Assembly: GCA_947646015.1 (NCBI GenBank)
Contig: CANSEY010000036.1
Location: forward strand, 1-38,242
Source of the DNA: an uncultured Bacteroides sp.
GTDB lineage: Bacteria > Bacteroidota > Bacteroidia > Bacteroidales > Bacteroidaceae
Reading direction: 5' to 3'
DNA length: 38,242 nt
The notes below the pieces were generated by a model. It was not told where the DNA came from. It was given only the letters and a program-made list of their open reading frames with translations, and did no database searches. Positions 14,441 to 24,348 of this stretch are shown piece after piece. The translations under genes and the position numbers were made by a program. How positions within the stretch are numbered: position 1 is the first letter of the stretch; the number at the start of each line of letters is the position of its first letter.

Positions 14441-17089
14441 TTACTTTTCTATTCCAAATTCGGTCTGTTGTCGTTCCACTTCATCCAACACCCGTTGCCG
14501 CTCTTCTTCTGTCAGTTGCACTTTGCCTTCAGTTGCACTCTCGGATGAACCGGCTTTTACAGTTGATGAGGATGTTTCCTGACCAATACAGTACTTCTCG
14601 TCATAACAGAAAGGAAGTTCCGCAGGAACACTCTCAAATTCCATTTCAGCGGCAGTCGGAGCCTGAGTTCCTTCAAATTGTACGTGAGCTTTCACTTTAA
14701 TCTTCCCGGCTTTTCGTGTGGAACGGATCAGCAGAGGAGCCGAACCGAATTCTACGGTACGAGGGTTGGCACCGATCCTTGCGTCACCAATGATTTCTCC
14801 TTCCCCTTCTACCGTGAATACAATATTTTCTTTTGCCAGACGACGAACATTTCCGCTATCGTCCGTCACTTCGGCAACTACTACTATAAAATCCGAGCCG
14901 TCCGCTACCAAGTTTACTTTTTGAGTATCTGCATACAGACGGAGTTTGGTAGACCGGCGGGAAGGCATTTTCTTTTGTGTGCATACTACTTTCCCGTCGA
15001 TAATACCTTCGGCAACCATATTTACTTTCTGCCAGTTCTTTTGCGTATAACTGTATCCGCGCGCTTCCCAGAAATCCCATACATTTTCGAAGATGACAGG
15101 TGCGTTCGGCATATGCCCTTTGGCATGTACCACAGGTTTGGTCCATGTTTTTGTCCCATTGTAGATAGAAAGGCGGATGGAGTCACAGTTACTGAATACC
15201 ACTACATCCTTATCGGAGAATTGTGACATTTCATGAGCAAGGAATATCATCGGTCCGCATTCTGCCAACGGATGTTGGAGGCTTGCCGGAGATTGGCTGC
15301 GGAACATTTCATACGCATACTTTTTCTGACGAAAAGCGTCATAAATACCTCCCCAGTATGGATCGGGGTGATAACCACGCTGGTGATCGAACGGATGCCA
15401 CTGTGTGCCACCGATAAACTGACCGGTAGTGCGGTACATCTCATCATAACTTTTAGCCAAAGAAAGTGCCTGCACCAGCAGCGGACGTTCACCCCAACTG
15501 CGGCTTGCACGGTTATTGTTGTTGTGGGCATACCAGTCATCTACGTTTTCTCCGAATTCACGGGTGAAGATGCATTGTTCCGGTTTGTCCTCCTTTTCGT
15601 CATCACCCGGCCAGCCGTAGACTACATCGTAATGTTCCTTTACACCGGCAGAATGCACATCGGCAGCGGCTATCGGACGTCCCGGATACGGATATTCTTC
15701 CTTCGTAATTTCAAGTGCCTTCAGTGCAAAGTCGAGCGGATAGCGAGTCTCATTCAGAATGGGCTCCCACATCAGCACGGAAGGATGATTGCGGTCACGA
15801 CGAATCATCTCACGGGTATTCTGATGAACCAGTTCTCCGAATTTCGGGTCTTTGTTCCAGTATTGCCAGCCAGGAGTAGCGACGATGACAAACAAGCCGA
15901 GTTCGTCACAAGCATCCATAAAGGATGGGTCCTGCGGGTAATGCGCTACACGGATGATGGTACATCCTGCATCACGCAGACGCTTTGCATCACGCCATTG
16001 CTGTGAATTGGGAAGAGCATTGCCTACGTATGCGAAGTCCTGATGACGATTGGCTCCGACTAATTGTCCGAAAGGTTTTCCATTCAGCCAGAAACCCTCC
16101 TTGCCACGAAATTCCGCCAGGCGGATACCGATACGGGTCGTTCCTCCGTCAATGAAACGGTTTCCTTTCTTTATGCGGGATTGTACTCTATATAGATAAG
16201 GAGCATCCGGTGACCAGAGTTTCGGATTCCTCACTTCCATCTGCTGACGGATTGATTTCTTTTCTCCGGAGTTCAGAGAAAGTTTGCCGGACGTACGTTT
16301 GATAACGTTGCCTTCGGCATCTGTAAGGGTCGTTTCTATAGTGACGGATTCCGAACGGGTATTATCGTTCTGAATCTCCGTTTCTACATATACTTGTGCG
16401 CTCTTTTCGCTGATCTTGTCAAAGTGAACGAATACGCCGCCACCGCCAACTGTGCGGGAGTCGATGGCATCGGTAATGGCAACCGGAGATTTGGCAATCA
16501 TCCATACATCACGATAGATACCTCCATGATAAGCAAAATCCAGTGTGTATTGGGGCTTTCCGGGAGGGTATGATTTATCGTTGCTGTTGTCGGTATAGAC
16601 GGCAAGGAGGCAGGAGTCTCCGGCTTGTACGCCGTTTGCCGTCAAGTCCAGTGTGAAAGGCAGATAACCTCCAAGATGTTCCTGGACACGTTTGCCGTTC
16701 AGGTAAAGTACTTGCTTTCCCATTGCCGCTTCAAAATGAAGGAGTACACGCTGTCCTTTCGTCGCGGTGGGAACTACAAAATGCTTGCGATACCACGCAG
16801 GACCCTGATAATTGCGGCAACCACTGCCTTCGGCGGGCATCAGTTCCACTGTGTGAGGAGTAGAAACGACCTCCCAAGAACGATCGTCAAAATTTACAGC
16901 TTCCGCCCCCCGGATATCGCCTTTGAAGAATCGCCATCCCGGATTGAAGTTATATACTTGTCGCCCGCAATCGGGAAGCGGAATAAATCCGGCAACCGAT
17001 GTTTCGGGACGGTAAGTATCTGCTGCCTGCCCACCGAAGGAGAATAGCAGTAGAAATAGGGATAAGATCAAAAACGGTCTTTTATTCAT
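14441..17089 (-). CDS. GH2-family beta-glycosidase (882 aa)
   Basis: A secreted glycoside hydrolase with signal peptide (1-22, SFGGQAA). Domains: sugar-binding jelly roll (~45-200), immunoglobulin-like GH2 domain (~205-325), TIM barrel (~330-620) and C-terminal beta domains. The GH2 acid/base is probably E447 in WEPILNE and the nucleophile candidate is E511 in REFGE. Both motifs differ from LacZ (GNES, EYAH), so specificity may differ from a simple beta-galactosidase; a uronidase or a galactosidase on pectic side chains are options. The last ~50 residues are rich in E, K, S and Q and look unstructured. It is the last gene of the GH106 operon, 29 bp after the DUF5703 gene. Confidence 0.85.
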   Translation of the reverse strand: MNKRPFLILSLFLLLFSFGGQAADTYRPETSVAGFIPLPDCGRQVYNFNPGWRFFKGDIRGAEAVNFDDRSWEVVSTPHTVELMPAEGSGCRNYQGPAWYRKHFVVPTATKGQRVLLHFEAAMGKQVLYLNGKRVQEHLGGYLPFTLDLTANGVQAGDSCLLAVYTDNSNDKSYPPGKPQYTLDFAYHGGIYRDVWMIAKSPVAITDAIDSRTVGGGGVFVHFDKISEKSAQVYVETEIQNDNTRSESVTIETTLTDAEGNVIKRTSGKLSLNSGEKKSIRQQMEVRNPKLWSPDAPYLYRVQSRIKKGNRFIDGGTTRIGIRLAEFRGKEGFWLNGKPFGQLVGANRHQDFAYVGNALPNSQQWRDAKRLRDAGCTIIRVAHYPQDPSFMDACDELGLFVIVATPGWQYWNKDPKFGELVHQNTREMIRRDRNHPSVLMWEPILNETRYPLDFALKALEITKEEYPYPGRPIAAADVHSAGVKEHYDVVYGWPGDDEKEDKPEQCIFTREFGENVDDWYAHNNNNRASRSWGERPLLVQALSLAKSYDEMYRTTGQFIGGTQWHPFDHQRGYHPDPYWGGIYDAFRQKKYAYEMFRSQSPASLQHPLAECGPMIFLAHEMSQFSDKDVVVFSNCDSIRLSIYNGTKTWTKPVVHAKGHMPNAPVIFENVWDFWEARGYSYTQKNWQKVNMVAEGIIDGKVVCTQKKMPSRRSTKLRLYADTQKVNLVADGSDFIVVVAEVTDDSGNVRRLAKENIVFTVEGEGEIIGDARIGANPRTVEFGSAPLLIRSTRKAGKIKVKAHVQFEGTQAPTAAEMEFESVPAELPFCYDEKYCIGQETSSSTVKAGSSESATEGKVQLTEEERQRVLDEVERQQTEFGIEK

Positions 17090-17118
17090 AGTGCTTTTTA
17101 TTTATGTATTCTTTTTTT

Positions 17119-19530
17119 TTATTTTTCTATCATTATAACAATGTCTTTCTTTCTGCTTTCCGGTGATACCTTTAGGACTGTCACTTTTCCGTCTTTTAAA
17201 GTTGCTTCTACCGTCGTATTGCCCGGAGCATGGAGTTTGAAATGGACGTTCCATTCTTTGGGCCAGGCGGGGAACAAAAATATTTGTGTTCCATTCGTTT
17301 GTAAGAGCATCTCCTGAAGTCCTATCATGCCGCTACCTCCCCAGTTGTGGTCGGGTGTCCAGTCATATCCCGGTCCCCAGAAGGCAGGAAAACGGTGGGG
17401 ACCATCTGATAGCTTTGCCAGAGAAAGGCTTTTGGCTTCTTCGGTCAGCCCCAGACAGGCTGCCCAGATGTTGTCTTGCTTCCATCCGGTGTGGGAGCGG
17501 AATTTGAGTGCGTCGGGATCATAGAAATACGTATCACGAGCTATTTCCAGATTTTCCTTGCCTACTCCGTAGATGCGCCAGGGAAAAACCGGGTAGAGTT
17601 GTGGTGTCTCTATATTGTTGATTCGTTCCCAGCTTTTGGCGGGAGAAATCGTTTGTTTCCATGCCGGAGTCATGGTAGAAGTCTGAAGATTAAGAGAATC
17701 CTTGACTTCGATATAGCGTAATGGAACCGGAGGAATTGTTTCCAGCATCTTTTGCCACTTTTCGTTGTTGCAAACTTTGATGTAAGTCTCCAATACAGTT
17801 CGCAGTGCGGCGATGGTGCTGCTGGCGTTGTTGGTCATCTTGTAAGTTTCGCAGGCAGAGCCGGGGAACAGTATCAGGTGTCCGTCACCATCCAGTGCTT
17901 TGCGTCCCCGACGGGAAGCGAGTAGCCGATAATGTTCGTCGAAAAAGGTCAGCGAACTTTCAATCAAAGGCAAATACGGAGTTATGTCGGCACCGGCATA
18001 ATTCTTCGTTTCCAGAATCATCTGGCAAAATTCAAGAATAGTATCCCATTCATATTCCAGCCACGCATTGTATTCCAGTCCTTTGTCAAACCAAGCCGGA
18101 CGTTTGAAACCATATTCTGCGGGATTGGGTAAGCCGAAGTTTTCTATCTGCTCACAGAAGCAGGCTCCCTCGTGTTGCCAATATACATGGCTGCGGAGTT
18201 CCGCATTCTTCAACATCCGGTTATAGAAATTGAATTGGGAAGGCATCATGTCGAAGTCACCGCTTTTCAGCATCGGCCAGTAGACAAGACGCTGATTCTG
18301 TGCAGTCATCGTTCCTCCTCCCCACTTTCGGTAGTCAGGAGTGAATGCCTGCTTCTCGTCTATGTGGCAGGGATCGAAGGTGAATAAACCACCGTTGAAT
18401 TTGGTGGGGACACTGCCGTAAGCATTGCAGCCCAGCATATAGCGGAAAAGAGTGTAGTTTCGGGTGATTTCTTTCAATGCATCTTTCGCGTCGCTCTTTT
18501 CTTTATTTCCGGTTTCTTTTTCTACTTTGCTGTTCTCCTTGTTTTCGGTTTCACCGATCGTTTCGATAAAACTCCGTTGCCAGAAAGCATTCCACCATAG
18601 GCGGGTTTGTTTTTTATCCTGTGATACCACTTTAGACGATATCTTTCCTTGTGGAGCAATTCGTTGCCAGGCTGTTTTCAGACCTTGCTCCCATTGAGTG
18701 ACGGTTTCCGTCTGTTCTGTGTGCAACACAACTGAGAAATGATGCTTTTTAGAAGATTTCAGAGAACGAAATCCCCAGGCACGGTAATCAGTTCCGGCAT
18801 ATACACTGTCTGAAGTACCTGTATATTCCAGATTCTCTCCTGACAGATACCCTCCGAAAGTCAGATTTTTAAGAGGATTCATCATCTGCGACTTCACTTC
18901 ATTCATCCCTTGCTGGGCAACTGCCACGTCAAACACTGTCTCTTCCGCATTACGATGATAAAACAAAAGGCGTTTGCTGTCCTTTTCGGATGAATTCTCC
19001 AATGAAATGAAGTCGGCATGCGTCATCGTTCCTTTTGGAGGAGCCCACTTATAGGAACATTGCTGCCCCTCTCCTTTTCTGATCAGCCGATCCTGGTATC
19101 TCCAGTTTTCATAAAAGATTTCCGCCTGCAAAGGCCGGTCATTAATCACTTCTATGTGTACAACCGGATGAAAAACATCTGCCCAGAGTTGTACTTGTGT
19201 CCCTTCGGCGGAGATTTCAACATAACCGTCGATCAGCTTTAATTCCTGCCGGAAATCCTTTGCGTCTTCAAAAGGATTGGGAGATAACCGGAGGCGAAAA
19301 CGTCCCTGCTTCAACTGGCAGTTGTTTTCATCGAACGTACCGCTCCTGCTCAGATAAAATAGTATATCCCCCTCCTCTACCCATATGTTCATGCCGATAT
19401 CTCCCCCGCCGCATGGCATCGATTCGGAGGAATTCCGGCTGGGAGTATCCCAAACGACATTGGCATGCTGGCTCCAAAGAACCGACACGCCAACGAATAT
19501 CATTGCTATAGCCAGATAAAATCTCTTCAT
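17119..19530 (-). CDS. DUF5703-family secreted protein, predicted glycoside hydrolase
   Basis: An 803-residue protein with signal peptide (1-20, ending LWSQ). The N-terminal ~280 residues match the DUF5703 pattern (WDTPSRNSSESMPCGGGDIGMNIW, then FYLSRSGTFDENN), a beta-sandwich. A long helical part (~355-700) with many aromatic residues follows. This layout recalls alpha/alpha-barrel enzymes such as GH65/GH95, which also start with a beta-sandwich. That similarity is of architecture only. An E/K/N-rich segment (~320-350) separates the parts. Family members sit in Bacteroidetes polysaccharide loci, and no reaction is known to me. It lies 9 bp after the acetylesterase gene and 29 bp before the GH2 gene, so it almost certainly takes part in the same glycan pathway. 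Confidence 0.75.
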   Translation of the reverse strand: MKRFYLAIAMIFVGVSVLWSQHANVVWDTPSRNSSESMPCGGGDIGMNIWVEEGDILFYLSRSGTFDENNCQLKQGRFRLRLSPNPFEDAKDFRQELKLIDGYVEISAEGTQVQLWADVFHPVVHIEVINDRPLQAEIFYENWRYQDRLIRKGEGQQCSYKWAPPKGTMTHADFISLENSSEKDSKRLLFYHRNAEETVFDVAVAQQGMNEVKSQMMNPLKNLTFGGYLSGENLEYTGTSDSVYAGTDYRAWGFRSLKSSKKHHFSVVLHTEQTETVTQWEQGLKTAWQRIAPQGKISSKVVSQDKKQTRLWWNAFWQRSFIETIGETENKENSKVEKETGNKEKSDAKDALKEITRNYTLFRYMLGCNAYGSVPTKFNGGLFTFDPCHIDEKQAFTPDYRKWGGGTMTAQNQRLVYWPMLKSGDFDMMPSQFNFYNRMLKNAELRSHVYWQHEGACFCEQIENFGLPNPAEYGFKRPAWFDKGLEYNAWLEYEWDTILEFCQMILETKNYAGADITPYLPLIESSLTFFDEHYRLLASRRGRKALDGDGHLILFPGSACETYKMTNNASSTIAALRTVLETYIKVCNNEKWQKMLETIPPVPLRYIEVKDSLNLQTSTMTPAWKQTISPAKSWERINNIETPQLYPVFPWRIYGVGKENLEIARDTYFYDPDALKFRSHTGWKQDNIWAACLGLTEEAKSLSLAKLSDGPHRFPAFWGPGYDWTPDHNWGGSGMIGLQEMLLQTNGTQIFLFPAWPKEWNVHFKLHAPGNTTVEATLKDGKVTVLKVSPESRKKDIVIMIEK

Positions 19531-19539
19531 ATTTTCAAA

Positions 19540-20973
19540 TTACCAGTCGTCCGAACGGAAAGACCCCAACGGCAGACCGTCACAATATACATCTCCTTCC
19601 ACATAATTCTCAAATCCATAGCGGACAGCTACCGGATGCGGAACTTTATCACTTTTTACTAGCATTTTGCTGCGTTCGATCCATGCTTTCGCCGGGTAGA
19701 ATACTTTGTCTTCACCTGCCACCTGAAAGTTTTTCGATTCAAAACAGTTTTTACCGCTGATCCACATATTCGCACGTTCAAAGCTGACGACGACAGTATC
19801 ATTCTTGATTTCAATACTTTTGTAATAAGGACTTTCTCCGTTCACCCCCTCTACTCCGTACGTCTTTGTCAGTGCAAGGAGTGCCAGACGTTCTCCGGCA
19901 GCCTGTTTCTTTGCGGGATGAATACCCTTTTCCATTCCTGCATCCAGCAGTACAGCCATGCCGCTGTTAGTCACACGATGTTCTACCTTTGCCTGTGCTT
20001 CTCGCAGATAGGCTGAATTAATCACCTCTTTACCTTTTTCAGTGATAATACCATAGTCATAAGGAGCTATCTGACAATAGTAGAAAGGAAAATCACCTTG
20101 TTTCCATTCGGCACGCCAGCCGTTAATCAATGTGGTAAACATATCCGCATAGGTATGGGCACGATTCCAGTTATCTTCTCCCTGATACCAGATCACTCCT
20201 TTCATGGTCATGCCGATCAATGGATGCAACATACCATTATAGAGTACGGTCGGGGTACGGTTTTTCGATTTGATATCAGCTTCCGATTGAGGTATCTTTG
20301 CATCCGGAAATGCTTTCAGCCAATCGGCAGTCATCCATGCCTCACAAGCAGAACCGCCCCATGCCGCTACTACGAGTCCTACCGGAACTTCTAATATTTC
20401 ATTGACCAGTCTTCCGAAATAATAGGCCGTCGCACTGAAATCACGGACACTGACCGGAGCCGCTTCTTTCCATGAACCGACTACGTCGTTCTGAGGGGTA
20501 ATGGTAGAAGTTCGTTTTACCGTAAACAGGCGGATATGAGGATTTTTGCTGCGAAGAATATCCATATTGGCATTCTCTACAGGTTGGTTCTTGAATCCTT
20601 TCATCGGCATTTCCATGTTGCTTTGACCGGAGCACAGCCATAATTCGCCTATCAGAATATTATTCAGTGTCTTTTGGGTTCCATCGTCGAAAGTGATGGT
20701 ATACGGTCCGCCGGCTTCCGGAGTGGAGACTGAAAGTTTCCATGAGCCGTTCTTGTCTGCTGTTACTGCATATTGTTTTCCGTTCCAGCCGGTAGTGACT
20801 GTTACTTTCTTATTCGGAGTTGCCGTTCCCCAAAGGTTGGCATTGGTTTGTTGCTGCATCACCATGCCGTCAGAGAAAATAGCGGGAAGTTTCACTTCCG
20901 CGCGCATTGACAGGCAGGCAGCAAGCAGAAAGCTTGCTAATACTGTGCTTGTTTTAATTCTTGAACTTTTCAT
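19540..20973 (-). CDS. SASA/SGNH-family carbohydrate acetylesterase
   Basis: A 477-residue secreted esterase of the sialate O-acetylesterase (SASA) superfamily. The signal peptide covers ~1-25. The nucleophile is S118 in the GQSNM motif, WYQGE at 262-266 is the family's second signature, and the catalytic histidine is H352 in GIHPAKK. The position usually held by Asp before IHP is Gly here; related members also vary there. Residues 26-105 form a small beta domain, as in other family members. In a locus with PL1 and GH106 the likely role is removal of O-acetyl groups from pectin, as opposed to sialic acid. The start codon follows the GH106 stop by only 2 bp, so translation is probably coupled. 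Confidence 0.85.
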   Translation of the reverse strand: MKSSRIKTSTVLASFLLAACLSMRAEVKLPAIFSDGMVMQQQTNANLWGTATPNKKVTVTTGWNGKQYAVTADKNGSWKLSVSTPEAGGPYTITFDDGTQKTLNNILIGELWLCSGQSNMEMPMKGFKNQPVENANMDILRSKNPHIRLFTVKRTSTITPQNDVVGSWKEAAPVSVRDFSATAYYFGRLVNEILEVPVGLVVAAWGGSACEAWMTADWLKAFPDAKIPQSEADIKSKNRTPTVLYNGMLHPLIGMTMKGVIWYQGEDNWNRAHTYADMFTTLINGWRAEWKQGDFPFYYCQIAPYDYGIITEKGKEVINSAYLREAQAKVEHRVTNSGMAVLLDAGMEKGIHPAKKQAAGERLALLALTKTYGVEGVNGESPYYKSIEIKNDTVVVSFERANMWISGKNCFESKNFQVAGEDKVFYPAKAWIERSKMLVKSDKVPHPVAVRYGFENYVEGDVYCDGLPLGSFRSDDW

Positions 20974-20975
20974 TC

Positions 20976-23900
20976 TTATTTGTTTTTATTCGCTACTTCA
21001 AAATTCAAAGGTCCGAGCAATCCTGCAGGAAGCAGGGCGTTTTCTGCTCTCCGGTATTTGGCATTCGTCCATATTCCATCGAAAGGAGCTTTTCCTTCAT
21101 CGGCTCCTTTGAGTGCATTCGCCCAAGTATTGGTCACTTCGATTTCCAGTTCATTCACACCTTTCTTTAAGGCTGCCGTAATATCAGCCCGATAAGGAGC
21201 TGTCCATATCGTTCCGCAATCTATGCCGTTCACACGGACAGTAGCCAGATCACATACTTTTCCCAGATTCAGATATACTTGTTGGCCTTCTTTCACTTTA
21301 CTTTTCCAGCGGAATGTTGTTTTATACACTGCTGTTCCGGAGTAATAGCGTATTTGCTCATCTTCTTCTTTGCTCCAGTCAAAGAGTTCCTGTCTTTGGA
21401 TAGTCTTACCGTTTGCTGTAAAAGTCACGGTATATTCTGTTGCTTCCAAGCCTGTCTCCGAAGATTCTTTTACCGAATCCTTCTTTTCCTTGCGCTCTTT
21501 TTCCGAAGTTTCCTTATCATCTTCTTCTGCAGGGTATACGATGAAGACAGACTCATTCGGAGCTAACGTTAAAGTGACTTCCGTTCGATGGCTTTTTTGT
21601 TCGTAAGGAATGTCAGCGTTAATCTCACCCGTCACCGGATTCCAGCATTCCGGCTTTCTGCCGTGGATGCGCATACTGGCGGTAAATGTACGTGTTTCTT
21701 CCAGTTGGTTGGCGATAAAATAAATATCCCCCTGTTCTCCTTGCCGATGTGTCCAGGCAATGTCTTTCGGTACGATCAGATCACGTTCCAGACCGTATGA
21801 GGAGAAATCATCTTCATTATATGGAAGAGAAGGAATCAGTATGCCTGCTTCTTTCAGTTCATTTATCTTTTGTTTTACTTCCGGAGACAGTTCTGCGGGG
21901 TCCGGATTCATCGGACGTGGAAGTGGCAATACTAATACTTTGTAACTGGCTCCACCCGGCAACGTCATCCTGCCGTTTTCCGCTTTAGCCAAACGGAGTA
22001 ACGCGTCTTTGTTAAAGCTGTCATAAGCATATCCTCGAAGTGGATTTACCCACTTTTCAGGATCAGCCATATTGGCGGAATGTGTTACGCCTACAGGACG
22101 CACACGTAAGGGTTGTCCTTCGTTTGCCAAACGGATTCGTTCGCTTTCCACCCGCTCTGCACCGAAGATGCCCGGTAAAGAAGGAACTAAACGTTCCGGC
22201 AATATCGAACGTCTTGGCATCTCTTCTCCTGTAAAAACTGCAATATCCGCCACCGGATGCCCGTATTGCAGCAATGACTGGCAACGGGTGATGTATTCAC
22301 AGAAAGCCTTTGCACCCTTATTCCACCACGTCTGGTCACGCTGGAAGAAAAGGCCGATACCATCCAGAGTCATTCCCGGTTTGCGGTCCAGCCAAGGATT
22401 ATGGACATATACATGGAAGAAAAGGCGGTTGATACCTAAAGCATAGTTGCGGTCCAGTAAGACTTTCAACATTCCCGGATGTTCGTTCCATGTTCCGCGT
22501 ACTTCCGTGAAACCTTCTGCCTGGATGATATTCTTGCCGTAGATATGCGCTCCGCTGATGGCATCCAGCATATCATTCGGTTTGTCGTGAGTTGGGCTGT
22601 TCAGCCAGAATTCTCCCATGGGAAGGTCTACTTTCTGATAATGTAGTAATCCGTCACTTACCATGGTAGGCGCTACGCATTCGGCTGAGAACTGGCAATC
22701 ATATTCTTTGGCGCAATCAGCCAAGACCTGATAGAAAACATCGACGACCAGTTCACCTATCGTTGTGCGGACATCACGCAGAATCTTTTCGCTTCGTTCG
22801 GCACTCTCCATCGGAATGCCTGCCAACAATGGTAAATAAGGCATCAGGTCGTATCCACGGCGTTTCCGGAATTCTGCGGCAAAAGTGTCGCTCCAGTTCT
22901 GGCTTCCGCATTCCCAACTATCCACGTGCATGTATTTTAATACGCGGCGGGCAACGTCCGGATTTGTCTTTACAAATGCTTGCGCAAACCAGTTGTCGAA
23001 CTGCTTGCGAACAGCTTTTGGATTAAATTTATCACATTCCAGTCCTTTTCCTCCTCCGGCAGTTGCGTTCGTATGTCCGGTGGCGGTATGTCCCATGCGG
23101 AGTAGTTTCCACTTTCCTTTGGGGAGAGTAGTTGTAAGTGTTCTTTCTTTAAAATTGTCGTTCGAACTATTTTTAAAGGGATCTGTCAGGTTGATAATCT
23201 GTGAAAGGGCATAGCAATCTTGCTCCCCTATTTCCTCCTTCTTCGTGGAGGAAGCTACACGCCATACCAGTCCGGCTTTGCCTTCCCACTGATCCAGTCG
23301 GGCTTCCCGGTGTAGACGCAGTTCTTTGATTTTCAGATTTGGTTTCCATTTTGCGGCATCCATATCTTCACTTCCCGGTTCACTGCCTTCGGGGGTCCAG
23401 TAGAAGCGGAAATAGCGGGCAGTTGTAACAGGAATTGCATGAGTGGAATTTTCATCTGTATTCTGCCATCCCTGACGTGCAGGGACGAGCTGTTTCACCA
23501 AACGGTAATTAACTCCATCATCACTTGCCATCACTTTCAAGCGGTGTGCCTGATAATTATTGCCACTCAGAATGATTTCAATATTGCAGCAGGTGAAAGG
23601 CTGTTCGTATTCATATTGGATATAGCAGGGGTATGATGAACGGATTACTCCGGCATCATCCATGTTCACAGTCTTCTTGATGTCAATATGATTTCCTGTG
23701 GCTATATTGGCACAGGTTATTTTAGCCGGCATAATGTCTGCCGCTTCCTCTTTTACAGGCAGGGCAAATAAAGATATATCTTCATAAAAACCTTCATATG
23801 CCTCCGGTTGCGGTAAGTATAGTCCTTTGATATTGCCACCATCAACGATTGTATCACTCCAGACTACTTTTTGCATCGATTCTTTCGGAGTCATCCACGG

Positions 23901-24293
23901 ACCACCAGCCAATGCAAAACCATCACAAATATGCATTCCTAACTTTAATCCCAGGCGGTCGGCTTCTTCCATGCTGAAACGAACCATTTCCCACCATTCG
24001 GGAGTTAGTTGTTGCGCCTTCCCATTGTATTGTGGCCCTTCTTTGATACCTTTGATAGGCATCAGATAAGTGCCTCCCAGTCCGGCATGTTTCATTGCTT
24101 CCAAATCAGCCGTAATCCCTTCTTTGGATACGGCGCCAAACATCCAATACCAAAAAGTCCAAGGCTTTGCTTCGTCAGACGGATTTTGGAATTGTTCGCG
24201 AAGTGAATGTGTTTGCAGAGCATTGGCAGGAGATATAGCAGTACATACCAATAATGAGATTGCAAATATTTGTTGTTTCAGTCGGCTTTTCAT
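20976..24293 (-). CDS. GH106-family alpha-L-rhamnosidase
   Basis: A 1105-residue secreted enzyme with signal peptide (1-25, ISPANA). The family opening PWTFWYWMFGAVSKEGITADLEAM is followed by a TIM barrel (~45-800) with an inserted beta domain (~190-330). Conserved acidic motifs include GEFWLNSP (E561) and QAEGFTEV (E593); the latter is a plausible catalytic site. The C-terminal ~150 residues form a galactose-binding-like sandwich with VRVNGIDCGTIWTAPY. A very E/K/S-rich stretch (~920-950) precedes it. GH106 members remove rhamnose from rhamnogalacturonan I or II. It is the first gene of a four-gene operon (GH106, esterase, DUF5703, GH2) and carries the shared motif at 24320-24345. Confidence 0.92.
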   Translation of the reverse strand: MKSRLKQQIFAISLLVCTAISPANALQTHSLREQFQNPSDEAKPWTFWYWMFGAVSKEGITADLEAMKHAGLGGTYLMPIKGIKEGPQYNGKAQQLTPEWWEMVRFSMEEADRLGLKLGMHICDGFALAGGPWMTPKESMQKVVWSDTIVDGGNIKGLYLPQPEAYEGFYEDISLFALPVKEEAADIMPAKITCANIATGNHIDIKKTVNMDDAGVIRSSYPCYIQYEYEQPFTCCNIEIILSGNNYQAHRLKVMASDDGVNYRLVKQLVPARQGWQNTDENSTHAIPVTTARYFRFYWTPEGSEPGSEDMDAAKWKPNLKIKELRLHREARLDQWEGKAGLVWRVASSTKKEEIGEQDCYALSQIINLTDPFKNSSNDNFKERTLTTTLPKGKWKLLRMGHTATGHTNATAGGGKGLECDKFNPKAVRKQFDNWFAQAFVKTNPDVARRVLKYMHVDSWECGSQNWSDTFAAEFRKRRGYDLMPYLPLLAGIPMESAERSEKILRDVRTTIGELVVDVFYQVLADCAKEYDCQFSAECVAPTMVSDGLLHYQKVDLPMGEFWLNSPTHDKPNDMLDAISGAHIYGKNIIQAEGFTEVRGTWNEHPGMLKVLLDRNYALGINRLFFHVYVHNPWLDRKPGMTLDGIGLFFQRDQTWWNKGAKAFCEYITRCQSLLQYGHPVADIAVFTGEEMPRRSILPERLVPSLPGIFGAERVESERIRLANEGQPLRVRPVGVTHSANMADPEKWVNPLRGYAYDSFNKDALLRLAKAENGRMTLPGGASYKVLVLPLPRPMNPDPAELSPEVKQKINELKEAGILIPSLPYNEDDFSSYGLERDLIVPKDIAWTHRQGEQGDIYFIANQLEETRTFTASMRIHGRKPECWNPVTGEINADIPYEQKSHRTEVTLTLAPNESVFIVYPAEEDDKETSEKERKEKKDSVKESSETGLEATEYTVTFTANGKTIQRQELFDWSKEEDEQIRYYSGTAVYKTTFRWKSKVKEGQQVYLNLGKVCDLATVRVNGIDCGTIWTAPYRADITAALKKGVNELEIEVTNTWANALKGADEGKAPFDGIWTNAKYRRAENALLPAGLLGPLNFEVANKNK

Positions 24294-24319
24294 TCTAATC
24301 TATATTTTTACTTATAGAA

Positions 24320-24345
24320 AAGACGAAGAACGGATTGTTTTGTAC
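24320..24345 (-). promoter_or_regulatory. Shared two-part motif upstream of GH106
   Basis: In coding orientation GTACAAAA-N12-CGTCTT, ending 26 nt before the GH106 ATG. Sequence and spacing equal those of the GH2 copy at 37275-37300, and of the PL1 copy except for one base. Position suggests a core promoter or an operator overlapping it. Confidence 0.65.
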
Positions 24346-24348
24346 TCA

